NCBI RefSeq assembly: GCF_000258765.1
Contig: NZ_AJLT01000002.1
Coordinates: 1-64,000 of the forward strand
Origin: Gillisia marina
GTDB taxonomy: Bacteria > Bacteroidota > Bacteroidia > Flavobacteriales > Flavobacteriaceae
Length of the DNA stretch: 64,000 bases
Reading direction: 5' to 3'
Shown here piece after piece: positions 27,951 through 37,838 of the stretch (the stretch's first letter is position 1; each line of letters starts with the position of its first letter). Under the pieces are notes generated by a model, which was given only the letters and a program-made list of their open reading frames with translations, was not told the DNA's origin and did no database searches. The position numbers and the translations under genes are program-made.

Positions 27951-28310
27951 ATGGCATTTCACAACGAACTCGGGAAAAAGGGAGAGGATCTGGCAGTTTC
28001 ATATCTTTTGAAACAGGGCTATCAAATACTTACCAGAAATTTTCGATATCAAAAAGCTGAAGTAGATATTATCGCCAGAAAAGAGGATGTTTTAGCAATT
28101 ATTGAAGTAAAAACCCGAAGCACTCCAGACTTTGGAAATCCACAGGATTTTGTAAAAGGCAAACAAATTCAAAATCTTGTAAAAGCAGTTGACTTCTATG
28201 TCACCGAACACGAACTAGAAGTAGATGTTCGATTCGATATTATAGCCATCATCAAAAATCAGGCTGGCACCAAAATAGAGCATTTGGAGAATGCTTTTTT
28301 GTATTTCTAA
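27951..28310 (+). CDS. YraN/UPF0102-family nuclease-fold protein
   Basis: A 119-residue UPF0102 (YraN) protein with a restriction-endonuclease-like core: Glu12 in GEDLA, Asp39 in KAEVDIIA, and Glu52 and Lys54 in IIEVKTRS. Family members resemble Holliday-junction resolvases, but their cellular role is unsettled. It is intact and of normal length. Its stop is 7 bp from the T-run that opens the DUF559 palindromic unit. Confidence 0.92.
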   Translation: MAFHNELGKKGEDLAVSYLLKQGYQILTRNFRYQKAEVDIIARKEDVLAIIEVKTRSTPDFGNPQDFVKGKQIQNLVKAVDFYVTEHELEVDVRFDIIAIIKNQAGTKIEHLENAFLYF

Positions 28311-28316
28311 ATAACA

Positions 28317-28807
28317 TTTTTTTTGCTCCTTCCCTATTTCATTAGGGAAGGTGGCGTTCCGTAGGAATGTCGGAAGGGTAAAACCACAATTATGAATAAA
28401 AAAATTCACAATAGAAAGTATCTGGAACCCTATAGAAAAGAGCTTAGAAAAAATCTCACCTCCGCTGAAGCATTTCTTTGGAAACAATTACAACAACGCA
28501 AATTAGAGGGAAGAAAATTTAGAAGACAACATAGTATCCAGAATTTTTTGCAGATTTTTACTGCCCTGAAGAAAGATTAATTATTGAACTTGACGGACAA
28601 GTGCATTTCAATCCAACAGCTAAGAAAAAGGATGAAAACCGAACTAAGATATTAGAAGAATTAGGTTTTAGAGTAATTAGATTTGAAAATAAAATGGTGT
28701 TCGATAATTTAGACTCTGTACTACAGGAAATTAAAGATAATTTTAAATAACTGACCACCCCGCTCTTCGAGCACCCCTCCTAAAAATAGGTGGGAGCAAA
28801 AAAAAAA
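28317..28807. mobile_element. Candidate palindromic unit carrying a DUF559 endonuclease
   Basis: About 490 bp bounded by T8-GCTCC (28317-28329) on the left and GGGAGC-A10 (28792-28807) on the right. Each end then continues as a hairpin of similar outline: left CCCTATTTCATTAGGG then TGGCGTTCCG; right (minus strand) CCTATTTTTAGG then TGCTCGAAGAGC. The only gene inside is the DUF559 endonuclease. The ends look like imperfect terminal inverted repeats. No target-site duplication can be called securely because T/A runs flank it. Confidence 0.5.
28392..28750 (+). CDS. DUF559 (Vsr-like) endonuclease (one frameshift)
   Basis: A 119-residue DUF559 protein related to very-short-patch-repair and type II nuclease folds. 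It starts KYLEPYRKELRKNLTSAEAF (the usual LRKNxTxAExxLWxxL helix), then KLEGRKFRRQHSI; the frame is lost in a T6 run at 28544-28549, where seven Ts give NFFADFYCPEERLIIELDGQ. The second part has the catalytic IIELDG and HF, then LGFRVIRFENKMVFDN, ending at 28750. Copies of this family are often linked to palindromic repeats, as here. The frameshift may be natural decay of a selfish gene or a base error. Confidence 0.82.
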
Positions 28808-31800
28808 TTAAACCTTCGCCTCTTCCTCCACTTTCACTCTAAAATCCAAAGGCTCTAATACTTTCAAAGCTCTATCTATAGAGGTTATCTTTTCGAATGT
28901 CAATAACAAACGCAAACCGGCTCTGGTTTGTTTCTCTTTCATAGTGCAAGTATGCGAATGGGTTTGCACATATTGTAACACCTTTGTAAAGGTCGGAGTT
29001 TGATAAAATTTCGATTGCTGATCTGAAAGAAAATACCCAATAAATTTCCCATGTTTTAGGATCACTTTTTCCAAACCAATATGTGACGAAATCCATTTAA
29101 TTCGAACACTATTCAATAAATCTATCGCCTGTATTGGCAATTCCCCAAAACGATCTTCGAGATCGGCTTCAAATTTTTGAAGCTCCTCTTCGGTTTTGAT
29201 ATTATTGAGTTGCGTATACAAATTCAGCCTTTCAGTAATATTATTGATATAATCATCCGGAAAGAGCAGCTCAAAATCGGTGTCTATTTGGGTGTCTTTT
29301 ACATACACCTTATCTTCAATATCCTCGGTATCTTCATAAAGATCCTTGAATTCATTTTCTTTTAATTCTTCAATCGCTTCATTTAAGATTTTCTGATAGG
29401 TATCGAATCCAATTTCATTCATAAACCCAGATTGCTCCCCTCCTAAAAGATCTCCTGCTCCTCGAATTTCTAAATCCTTCATCGCAATGTTGATTCCGCT
29501 ACCCAATTCTGAAAATTGTTCTAAGGCAGTGATTCGCTTTCTGGCATCATCCGTCATCGCAGAATATGGCGGAGTAATAAAGTAACAAAATGCTTTTTTA
29601 TTGCTACGCCCTACTCTTCCTCGCATTTGGTGCAGATCTGAAAGTCCGAAGTTATTGGCGTTATTAATAAAGATCGTATTGGCATTGGTTACATCGAGTC
29701 CGCTCTCGATAATAGTGGTCGAAACCAATACATCGAATTCCCCATTCATAAAACTTAACATCAACTTTTCGAGTTTTTTTCCTTCCATTTGTCCGTGTCC
29801 AACTCCAACTTTAGCATCCGGCACCAAGCGCTGAATCATTCCGGCAACTTCTTTAATATTTTCAATTCTATTATGAATGAAAAACACCTGTCCTCCTCGC
29901 TGAATTTCATAAGAAATAGCATCTCGAATAGTTTCTTCTCCAAATCGAATTACATTCGTCTCGATAGGATACCTGTTTGGCGGTGGCGTGGTGATAGTAG
30001 AAAGATCCCTTGCTGCCATCAAACTAAATTGAAGCGTGCGCGGAATTGGCGTTGCAGTCAACGTCAGCGTATCCACATTTTCTTTGATGGTCTTCAATTT
30101 ATCTTTTACGGCAACTCCAAATTTTTGCTCTTCATCTACAATCAACAAGCCCAAATCTTTAAATTTTACGGCTTTGTTTACTAATTGATGCGTACCAATA
30201 ATAATATCTACTTTTCCTTTTTCAAGATCTTCGAGTGTTTCTCTGCGCTCTTTGGCAGTTCTAAATCTGTTCAAGTAGTCTACCGTTACAGGAAAATCCT
30301 TTAAGCGCTCTGTAAAAGTTTTATGATGCTGAAATGCCAAAATAGTAGTTGGTACTAAAACCGCTACTTGTTTGCCATTATCTACAGCCTTAAAAGCAGC
30401 TCGAATGGCCACTTCGGTTTTCCCAAATCCAACATCTCCACACACCAATCTATCCATTGGCCGCAGACTTTCCATATCCGCTTTCACATCTGCAGTTGCG
30501 GTGCTTTGGTCTGGTGTATCTTCATATAAAAACGACGCTTCCAGTTCTAATTGCAAATACGAATCCGGACCATATTGAAAACCTTCCTGAGTTCTACGTT
30601 TTGCATATAATTCGATTAGATTATAGGCGATATGTTTAACTCTGGCCTTGGTTTTCTGCTTTAAATTCTTCCAGGCATTGCTCCCAAGTTTATAAATCTT
30701 TGGTGGCTTGCCATCCTTCCCGTTGAATTTGGAAATTTTATGTAAGGAATGAATGCTGAGATATAAAATATCACGCTCGCCATAAAATAGTTTAATGGCC
30801 TCCTGCATTTTACCTTCAACATCTATTTTTTGAAGTCCGCCAAACTTTCCTATTCCGTGATCTATATGGGTTACATAATCTCCCACTTCCAAATTTGTTA
30901 GCTCTTTAATAGTGATGGCCTGCTTTTTCGCATACCCGTTTTTTAGATGAAATTTATGATAGCGCTCAAAAATTTGATGATCTGTATAACAAACCATTTT
31001 AGCATCCGGATCTATAAAGCCTTGATACATCGAAAGCACCACGGTATGATATTTTACTTGGCGCTCCTGATCCTCAAAAATATCATGAAAACGCTTTGCC
31101 TGCTGCTCGCTTACACAAAAGATATAATTGGTATATCCCGCTTCCTGATTCTCGATCAGGTTATCTATTAAAAGTTCGAATTGCTTATTGAAAGAAGGTT
31201 GAGGCTTGGTATGAAATTCTATTACTTCGGAAGTTTCTATAGCACTTGATTTCTTGCGAAGATTTGAATTATTTCCTAAATCCACCATCTTAAATTCCTC
31301 TAGTTGCTTTGTAAGCAAGCCCGAAGTGCAAAATAATTCCTCTGGAGTGTTATATTTTATGTCTTCTGAAAGTTTACCGAAAGCTTCCTCTGCTTTTTCG
31401 AAAAGCTTATCCATAGCTCCTGCCAACAATTCCTGATTTTTTATAAAAACCACTGTTTTAGAAGAGACATATTTTAAAAAGCTTTCCCGAACCTCATCCA
31501 AACGCTTGTGCTCTACATTTGGCATCACCGAGATTTTCTTCACTTTGTCTTTAGAAAGTTGTGTTTCCACATCAAAACTCCGGATACTATCTACCTCATC
31601 TCCAAAAAATTCGATTCTATAAGGCTCATCATTACTGAAAGAAAAAACATCTATAATCCCACCTCTTACCGAAAATTCTCCCGGTTCTGTTACAAAATCT
31701 ACTCTTTTGAATTTATATTCGAAGAGTACTTCGTTTACAAAATCCAGTGAAAGATGATCTGAAACTGCAATTTTTAAAGTGCTTTTCTCCAATTCTTTTC

Positions 31801-32212
31801 TGGTAACCACCTTTTCGAACAAGGCATCCGGATAGGTAACAATAAGTGCCGGCTTCTTTCTGGAATTTATTCTATTAAGAACTTCTGCTCTTAATAGTAC
31901 ATTAGCATTGTCTGTTTCCTCAAGTTCATAAGGCCTGCGATAACTCCCAGGATAAAAAAGCACATTTTTATCACCCATCAATTGCTCGAGATCGTTCAAA
32001 TAGTAGGCAGCTTCCTCCTTATCGTTAAAAATCAGTAAAAATGGGTGCTCAGCTTCTTCAAAAGCATTCGAAATCACGTAAGACAATGCAGATCCCATCA
32101 GACCTTTTAATTGAATTTTCGAATTGATTTTTTCAGAAGAGGCAATAAAACCCCCAAGTTTCTGCTGCTGCAGAGACTTTGCAAATGTTTGGGCAATAGT
32201 AGATTTACTCAT
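28808..32212 (-). CDS. mfd: Transcription-repair coupling factor
   Basis: A 1134-residue Mfd. It has the UvrB-like N-terminal region (YPDALFEKVV, GEFSVRGGIIDVFSF), the RNA-polymerase-interacting domain (about 450-540, LEVGDYVTHIDHGIGKFGGL), and the SF2 translocase with Walker A GDVGFGKTEV (about 590), motif II DEEQKFG (about 690) and TATPIPRTLQ. The TRG region and the C-terminal UvrA-inhibiting domain follow. It removes RNA polymerase stalled at lesions and recruits UvrAB. It is intact despite its length. The stop lies at the edge of the DUF559 palindromic unit. Confidence 0.97.
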   Translation of the reverse strand: MSKSTIAQTFAKSLQQQKLGGFIASSEKINSKIQLKGLMGSALSYVISNAFEEAEHPFLLIFNDKEEAAYYLNDLEQLMGDKNVLFYPGSYRRPYELEETDNANVLLRAEVLNRINSRKKPALIVTYPDALFEKVVTRKELEKSTLKIAVSDHLSLDFVNEVLFEYKFKRVDFVTEPGEFSVRGGIIDVFSFSNDEPYRIEFFGDEVDSIRSFDVETQLSKDKVKKISVMPNVEHKRLDEVRESFLKYVSSKTVVFIKNQELLAGAMDKLFEKAEEAFGKLSEDIKYNTPEELFCTSGLLTKQLEEFKMVDLGNNSNLRKKSSAIETSEVIEFHTKPQPSFNKQFELLIDNLIENQEAGYTNYIFCVSEQQAKRFHDIFEDQERQVKYHTVVLSMYQGFIDPDAKMVCYTDHQIFERYHKFHLKNGYAKKQAITIKELTNLEVGDYVTHIDHGIGKFGGLQKIDVEGKMQEAIKLFYGERDILYLSIHSLHKISKFNGKDGKPPKIYKLGSNAWKNLKQKTKARVKHIAYNLIELYAKRRTQEGFQYGPDSYLQLELEASFLYEDTPDQSTATADVKADMESLRPMDRLVCGDVGFGKTEVAIRAAFKAVDNGKQVAVLVPTTILAFQHHKTFTERLKDFPVTVDYLNRFRTAKERRETLEDLEKGKVDIIIGTHQLVNKAVKFKDLGLLIVDEEQKFGVAVKDKLKTIKENVDTLTLTATPIPRTLQFSLMAARDLSTITTPPPNRYPIETNVIRFGEETIRDAISYEIQRGGQVFFIHNRIENIKEVAGMIQRLVPDAKVGVGHGQMEGKKLEKLMLSFMNGEFDVLVSTTIIESGLDVTNANTIFINNANNFGLSDLHQMRGRVGRSNKKAFCYFITPPYSAMTDDARKRITALEQFSELGSGINIAMKDLEIRGAGDLLGGEQSGFMNEIGFDTYQKILNEAIEELKENEFKDLYEDTEDIEDKVYVKDTQIDTDFELLFPDDYINNITERLNLYTQLNNIKTEEELQKFEADLEDRFGELPIQAIDLLNSVRIKWISSHIGLEKVILKHGKFIGYFLSDQQSKFYQTPTFTKVLQYVQTHSHTCTMKEKQTRAGLRLLLTFEKITSIDRALKVLEPLDFRVKVEEEAKV

Positions 32213-32217
32213 TGGCG

Positions 32218-32225
32218 CAAAGATA
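32218..32225 (-). promoter_or_regulatory. -7 box very close to the mfd start
   Basis: On the minus strand TATCTTTG (TAnnTTTG) ends 5 bp before the mfd ATG, so the transcript would be leaderless or nearly so if this box is used. Confidence 0.45.
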
Positions 32226-32393
32226 ATCGCTCCCTAGTTCCCTCACAAAAGTTTAATAATTATTTGTAACCTGTTTCCTTAAAATAATCCAATTTTAAAA
32301 ACGCTTTAGATGTTAAATTCAGCCCAAAACCGAGGGATTCAAGATAAAACCAAAGCATTTTCAGTAATTTCCGAAGCGTTTAAAATTTAGGAT

Positions 32394-33750
32394 ATGGCAA
32401 AGTTTGAAGAATTCGATGTTTTAGTAATAGGTACCGGTACAGCGGGGAAAAAAGTAGCTACGGCTTGTGTTAAAGAAGGCTGGAAAGTGGCCATTGCAGA
32501 CCATCGTGAATTTGGCGGAACTTGCTCTCAAAGGGGTTGCGATCCTAAAAAAGTCCTTTTAGGACTTACGGAGATTATGGACCGAGCTCATAAAATGAAA
32601 GGCATAGGAATCACAAAAATGCCAGAATTCAGTTGGCCGGATCTTATGGCGTTTAAAGAGACTTTTGTAGATGCAGTTCCTGCGAAAACGGAAAAGGACT
32701 TTAAAAGATTGGGAGTTACTATGTATCACCAATCCCCTAAATTTTTGGACGAAAACACTCTTTCTGTAGAAGGAAAAACCATTATTGCTAAAAAAATTGT
32801 GATTGCCACAGGGCAAAAACCTATGGAATTAAAAATCCCCGGGAGAGCATGCTTTAATAAGTGATGATTTTTTAAACCTTCCGAAACTACCGGAAAGTAT
32901 GATTTTTATCGGCGCGGGTTATATAGGAATGGAGTTCGCTCACATGGCTGCCCGACTTGGAGTGAAAGTTACAATGATGGATGTAGCCTCCAGACCACTT
33001 ACAAATTTTGATGAAGACATGGTAGGTTATCTTGTAACAGCTTCAGAAAAATTAGGAATAAATTTCATTTTTAATGCTGAGGTTTCAGAAATTGAAAAGC
33101 TTAGAAAAAACTTTAGAGTTACTGCAATTAAGGATGGAAAAGAGATTTCTGCAAAAGCTGAACTTGTATTTAATACGGCCGGAAGAGTTCCATCTATAGA
33201 AGATCTTGATATTGAAAAAGGAAATGTTTCTTTCAGCAAAAAAGGAGTTTCAGTAAATAAAACTCTTCAGAATACCACCAATAAAAATGTATATGCTTGT
33301 GGCGATGTTTCAGATAGCACAGGCCTTCCCTTAACGCCGCTTTCTTCGCAAGAAGCCTTAATTGTAATCGCGAATCTTTTGAACCCTGAAAAACCTAAGG
33401 AAGTAAACTTCCCACCTCAGCCTTCGGTGGTATTTACACTTCCAAATCTGGCTTCTGTAGGGCTTTCAGAAAAAGAAGCGAAAGAAAAAGGCTATGAGTA
33501 TAGGTTAGAACATAAGTTAGTGCCTCAATGGTTTAATGCTAAAAGGGTAAACACCGAAGAATATGCGTATAAAACTTTAGTAGATAAAAAAACAAATTTG
33601 GTTTTAGGAGCTCATTTAGTGGGGCCGGAAGCTTCAGAAATTATCAACATGTTCGTAATGGCGATGTGTGGGAAATTAACTTGTAAAGAATTAAAGACAA
33701 TGATCTATGCGTATCCCACTTGGGGAAGTGATATAAAGGGAATGGTTTAG
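32394..33750 (+). CDS. FAD/NAD(P) pyridine-nucleotide disulfide oxidoreductase (one frameshift)
   Basis: About 451 residues in two frames. The N-terminal part has the FAD motif VLVIGTGTAGKKVA and the redox-site region GGTCSQRGCDPKK; it breaks after KIPGRAC, where removing one G from the GGG at 32841-32843 gives IPGEHALISDDFLNLPKLPES and joins the second part, with the NAD(P) motif FIGAGYIGMEFA, the FAD-contacting YACGDV and a dimerisation domain. The C-terminus reads IYAYPTWGSD where lipoamide dehydrogenase and glutathione reductase have HxHPTxxE, so the catalytic His-Glu pair is missing. It belongs to an uncharacterised glutathione reductase-like subfamily. Confidence 0.85.
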
Positions 33751-34544
33751 AGAGGTTTCCCATTTACCAATTTATACATCGGGTTAGTTTTTCTGTTTAA
33801 AAAGCCATGATAAGCGATGTTTAAAAACAATAAGATTGCTGCAGCCATAGCAACATAGGCCACATTTGGTATGGCTTCTATATTTTTAAAATAAATTCCA
33901 ACAAAAGCCCAAACCCCAACCAGGGCAAATTCTCGCATATTTCGAGTATAGATCATTAGGAGATTGATTATTACAGCAACAACGATCATGATGTTTGCCC
34001 ATAAGACTTCATTTAATCCCCAACCATCCCATTTATAATTTACAAGAACAGAAGAGATGTTTGCTATTGTGGCTACAGTGATCCATCCAGAATACAAACA
34101 AATGGGCCACCAAAAGTAAGCGATGGTTTTAAATGGCGCATCCCAGCGTTCCATATTATTAATCAGAATTAATTTTATGAGACTAAATAGAATTATAAGC
34201 ATTAAAATCACCGATAGAAAAGCGTATTCATATAACCAAACTACAACCCATAATGCATTAGCGACATTCGCTATAATAAACCATGGCCCTGTTTTGAAAT
34301 TCAATCCATCGTCATCATCGCCTATAAAAGTTTTATATAATTGATGTCCTGCCATTACTATTAGGCCAATATAAATAACACCCCAAATGCTAAATGTGAA
34401 TCCTGAAGGAGTGAACAGGGTGTCGTTTTCCAGACTAAGTTTTCTAATTGTATTGTTATTGAGTTCTAAAATTTGAGAGAAATAGCTCATCATTATTGCA
34501 AATAGAACCGACAATAGATTTAATACAGCGTTATTTCCGTTCAT
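33747..34544 (-). CDS. TspO/MBR-related tryptophan-rich membrane protein
   Basis: A 265-residue integral membrane protein with about seven or eight segments. Features are FTPSGFTFSIWGVIYIGLIV, the Trp-rich ANALWVVVWLYEYAF, WWPICLYSGWITVATIAN and LWANIMIVV. It resembles the larger tryptophan-rich sensory/TspO-like proteins that bind tetrapyrroles and isoprenoids; the ligand is unknown. It overlaps the end of the convergent oxidoreductase gene by 4 bp and lies 15 bp downstream of the PdeM gene, so it may be read through from the repair cluster. Confidence 0.8.
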   Translation of the reverse strand: MNGNNAVLNLLSVLFAIMMSYFSQILELNNNTIRKLSLENDTLFTPSGFTFSIWGVIYIGLIVMAGHQLYKTFIGDDDDGLNFKTGPWFIIANVANALWVVVWLYEYAFLSVILMLIILFSLIKLILINNMERWDAPFKTIAYFWWPICLYSGWITVATIANISSVLVNYKWDGWGLNEVLWANIMIVVAVIINLLMIYTRNMREFALVGVWAFVGIYFKNIEAIPNVAYVAMAAAILLFLNIAYHGFLNRKTNPMYKLVNGKPL

Positions 34545-34559
34545 TTTAATGAGTAAGTG

Positions 34560-35195
34560 TTAATGAACTAAAATTACTTCTTTTTTAGTAATTGCATAAA
34601 TCGAGTCCCCTTCTTTGGGAGAAATCCAAAAATTTCCGGTGAATTCACCAAAAGCCGGCATTATTAATTGTTTTTTATTCCGGTAAAAACAACGCAATTT
34701 TACTACCTGCCGCCCAACACCTCTCAATTTAAAACCCGGATGTAGGTGTCCGCAAATATTATAGTAAGCTTCTCGTTCTTCAGGATGATGTGTTAATAAA
34801 ATTTTGCTATGAGTTATTTCAGAAAAAATTTTAATCCCCAATGCTTCATATTTTAATTCTGAAATAATATCGTGGTTTCCGGCTACTAAAACAATTGAAG
34901 CATCTATGTTGGCTACCCAATCTGCGAATAAATCCCATTCCGCATTCAACGAACTATGAAAAAGATCGCCCATAAAACAAATAGTTTTAGGACTGAAATA
35001 TTCGGAGATTTCCGTAAGCCGAATAAAATTTTCTGCAATCGCCTTATAAGGCACAGCGCTTCCAAATTTTCTGAAATGCGAAATCTTACCCAAATGCACA
35101 TCGCTAATCAGCAGCATTTGCTGCTCCTCCCATAACATCGCACCGCTTGGATGCAAAACAAAATGCTGATTGGCTAATTGGATCTTTTCTAACAC
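34560..35195 (-). CDS. pdeM: Ligase-associated DNA damage response phosphoesterase PdeM
   Basis: A 211-residue calcineurin-like metallophosphoesterase. Metal-binding motifs are SDVHLGK (Asp32, His34), MGDLFHS, AGNHD and the late THHPEE and GHLHPG. This is the endonuclease/phosphoesterase partner of the ligase-associated repair set, together with the Lhr-like helicase directly upstream (58-bp gap) and the ligase and exonuclease genes 4-7 kb upstream. It probably trims or cleaves damaged DNA ends. Confidence 0.9.
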   Translation of the reverse strand: MLEKIQLANQHFVLHPSGAMLWEEQQMLLISDVHLGKISHFRKFGSAVPYKAIAENFIRLTEISEYFSPKTICFMGDLFHSSLNAEWDLFADWVANIDASIVLVAGNHDIISELKYEALGIKIFSEITHSKILLTHHPEEREAYYNICGHLHPGFKLRGVGRQVVKLRCFYRNKKQLIMPAFGEFTGNFWISPKEGDSIYAITKKEVILVH

Positions 35196-35253
35196 GCTGC
35201 AAATTTAACCTCATAGAGGCAGATTTTCTCGAAGCTAATAATAAAATTTTAAT

Positions 35254-37761
35254 TTATTTCTCGAGAGATTTTAGCATTTTACGAATGCGGTCCTCTACTT
35301 TTTCTGAAGACAACTTTTCCCGTAACCTATCTGTAATTATAGGAAATGAAAATGGTGTTGGTTTTTTGCAGGCTTTCCAGATAATGTTTTGATGTGAGAT
35401 TCGCTCTAGCGCCAATCGCAATCTGCCTTCTTCTAACTGATGCTCGAATGTTTCTCTAAATGCTTGTTGAAATAAAAGATTATCTGCTTCATAATCTCTA
35501 AAAACACTAAAGAGCAACTGAGAATTCGATTGTAAATGCTTTGTTTTTATCAGCTTATTAGGATAGCCTGTAAATACCATTCCTGCAATTACCGCGATAT
35601 CTCTAAATTTTCTACGAGCCATTTCTGTAGCGTTTAAACTTTTGTAGAGATCGTCCATAAGAAATTCTGAAGAAAATAGATTATTATCTAACACCTGTTG
35701 CATATCGATCTCTTGATCTGAAAGTAATTCGAAGCCATAATCGTTGAAGGCCAAGGTAAAACTGATAGGCAATAATAAACTGATTCTATAGGCCAATAAA
35801 CTTCCTAGGGCTTCGTGTACAAACCTACCTTCAAAGGGATAAAAAATAGCATGATAGCCTTCTCTTGTTTTAAAGGTTTCAATTAAAAAATCCTCACTTT
35901 TTGGGATGATGGATTCCTTTAACTGTCTTTTAAAAATAGGCTTTAAAGCCTTTAATTCCGGGGCAGAACTTTTACTTTTCTTTCCATTAAGCAAAGTTAC
36001 AGATTCAGGATTCTCATCCATAAAGGCAGCAGCTTCGTACATTTCTTCTCTTAAAAGCTCACTCATTTGTGCCGAAAAAGCCATTCTTCCTCCTTGCCAA
36101 CTTGGAACACGCGACGTCTTACTTTTTGAAGATTTCACGATCACTTGCATATTTTTTATACGGACTAATTCCAGATTTCTGCCAGCAAATGTAAACACAT
36201 CACCCGGTTTCAATTTAGAAATAAACCATTCTTCTATACTTCCAATAAAACCACCTTTCATATATTTTACGGTAAGCACGGCGTCGCTTACAATGGTTCC
36301 AATTTGCAACCGATGGCGCATTGCCACACCACGATCATTCACCTTAAATTTTCCGTCTTCTTCAATTTCTACTTTTTTATACTCATCGTACGCCTGCAGA
36401 CTCTGGCTTCCTTTCGTAATAAAATTTAGTACCCATATCCATTCGTCCTCGGTGATTCCTTGAAAACAAAAAGTGTTTTTTATTTCAGGAAAAATTTCAG
36501 CAGGGAAAAAACCATTAGATACTGCCAAGGTTGTTAAGTATTGTACCAAGACATCAAAACTTAATAAATAAGGAATTCTATCTTCTACCACCGTTTTATT
36601 CACGGCTTTTTGGAGCGCGGCAGCTTCTATAAGTTCTATTGCATGCGTAGGCAAAAAATAGATCACACTTTCTTTCCCGGGCTGATGTCCGCTTCGCCCT
36701 GCCCGCTGAATAAATCTCGCCACTCCTTTAGGGCCTCCTATCTGAATGATCGTTTCCACCGGAGCAAAATCTACTCCCAAATCTAAACTGGAAGTACACA
36801 CTACTGCTTTTAAAGATTCGTTTCTAATTGCTTGCTCTACCCAAAGTCTTGTTTCTTTATTGATACTGCCATGATGCATCGCAACATCTCCGGCAAATTC
36901 CGGGTATTTCTCCATTAATTTCTGAAACCACAACTCGCATTGCGAGCGTGTATTCGTGAAAATTAAAGTGGTTTTAGAGTTGTTTATAATTGGAACAACC
37001 TCCGCAATTAAGTGTAAACCTAAATGCCCGCGCCATGGAAATTTTTCCATTTTTTCAGGAATTATAGATCGTACAGAGATTTTCTTATCTAAATCGGCTC
37101 TTATTAATTCTGAATTTTTAAAAGCTTCAGAAGTTGGTCCTAACAAAACTTCTCGAGCTTGTTGAAGATTTCCTATGGTCGCTGAAATTCCCCAAATCTT
37201 TAATTTTTTTGAAATCGTTTTCAGTCGAGATAAACCCAGTTCTACTTGCACTCCACGTTTTGTTCCTAACAATTCATGCCATTCGTCTATTACAATCGCA
37301 TTTAGGTCTTTAAAGGTCTTATCGTAATTTTTTGATGCCAATAGCAATTGTAAACTCTCCGGAGTTGTGATCAATAAATCCGGCATCATTCTTTTTTGTG
37401 CAGCTCGTTCTTTTTGGGAAGTATCTCCAGTTCTAATTCCAACAGTTAATTGAGTGCCCTTTTCTTCAGCAAATCTTCTTGCAGATTGTTCTATTTCTAC
37501 TGAAAGTGCTCGAAGTGGCGTGATCCAGATCGCTTTTAATCCTTTTTTATGTTTGGTTTTATAATCCGGGTTTTTCTTGATGTATTCTAAAACAATTGGC
37601 ACCCACAAGGCGTAGGTTTTACCGCTTCCAGTTGGAGCGTTTAAAAGTCCGTTTTTATTTTGTAGGTAATTTTTCCAGGTATCTTTCTGAAATTTAAAAG
37701 GTTTCCAGCCTTGTTCAGAAAACCATTGGTTTGCCAGTTTTATAGATTCTGCTCTGTTCAC
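35254..37761 (-). CDS. Ligase-associated DNA damage response DEXH-box helicase (Lhr-like)
   Basis: An 835-residue SF2 helicase. Walker A is NAPTGSGKT (41-49), motif II DEWH (159-162), motif III SATIGN, and motif VI QRAGRSGHQ. Behind the two RecA domains come a winged-helix and the Lhr-core C-terminal region. It belongs to the Lhr-core family variant that is encoded together with an ATP-dependent ligase and an SNM1-like exonuclease. It is intact. Confidence 0.93.
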   Translation of the reverse strand: MNRAESIKLANQWFSEQGWKPFKFQKDTWKNYLQNKNGLLNAPTGSGKTYALWVPIVLEYIKKNPDYKTKHKKGLKAIWITPLRALSVEIEQSARRFAEEKGTQLTVGIRTGDTSQKERAAQKRMMPDLLITTPESLQLLLASKNYDKTFKDLNAIVIDEWHELLGTKRGVQVELGLSRLKTISKKLKIWGISATIGNLQQAREVLLGPTSEAFKNSELIRADLDKKISVRSIIPEKMEKFPWRGHLGLHLIAEVVPIINNSKTTLIFTNTRSQCELWFQKLMEKYPEFAGDVAMHHGSINKETRLWVEQAIRNESLKAVVCTSSLDLGVDFAPVETIIQIGGPKGVARFIQRAGRSGHQPGKESVIYFLPTHAIELIEAAALQKAVNKTVVEDRIPYLLSFDVLVQYLTTLAVSNGFFPAEIFPEIKNTFCFQGITEDEWIWVLNFITKGSQSLQAYDEYKKVEIEEDGKFKVNDRGVAMRHRLQIGTIVSDAVLTVKYMKGGFIGSIEEWFISKLKPGDVFTFAGRNLELVRIKNMQVIVKSSKSKTSRVPSWQGGRMAFSAQMSELLREEMYEAAAFMDENPESVTLLNGKKSKSSAPELKALKPIFKRQLKESIIPKSEDFLIETFKTREGYHAIFYPFEGRFVHEALGSLLAYRISLLLPISFTLAFNDYGFELLSDQEIDMQQVLDNNLFSSEFLMDDLYKSLNATEMARRKFRDIAVIAGMVFTGYPNKLIKTKHLQSNSQLLFSVFRDYEADNLLFQQAFRETFEHQLEEGRLRLALERISHQNIIWKACKKPTPFSFPIITDRLREKLSSEKVEDRIRKMLKSLEK

Positions 37762-37838
37762 TTAAATGAAAAAGGATTTTATATTTACCAGAAGAAGATA
37801 TTTCATTTTATTTCAAAAAAACAGAAATTTAAGTTAAG

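Noticed and set aside
36956-37165. Antisense frames across the helicase, mfd, metG and acs genes
   Set aside because: They are shadows of long conserved genes; no independent start or family signal.
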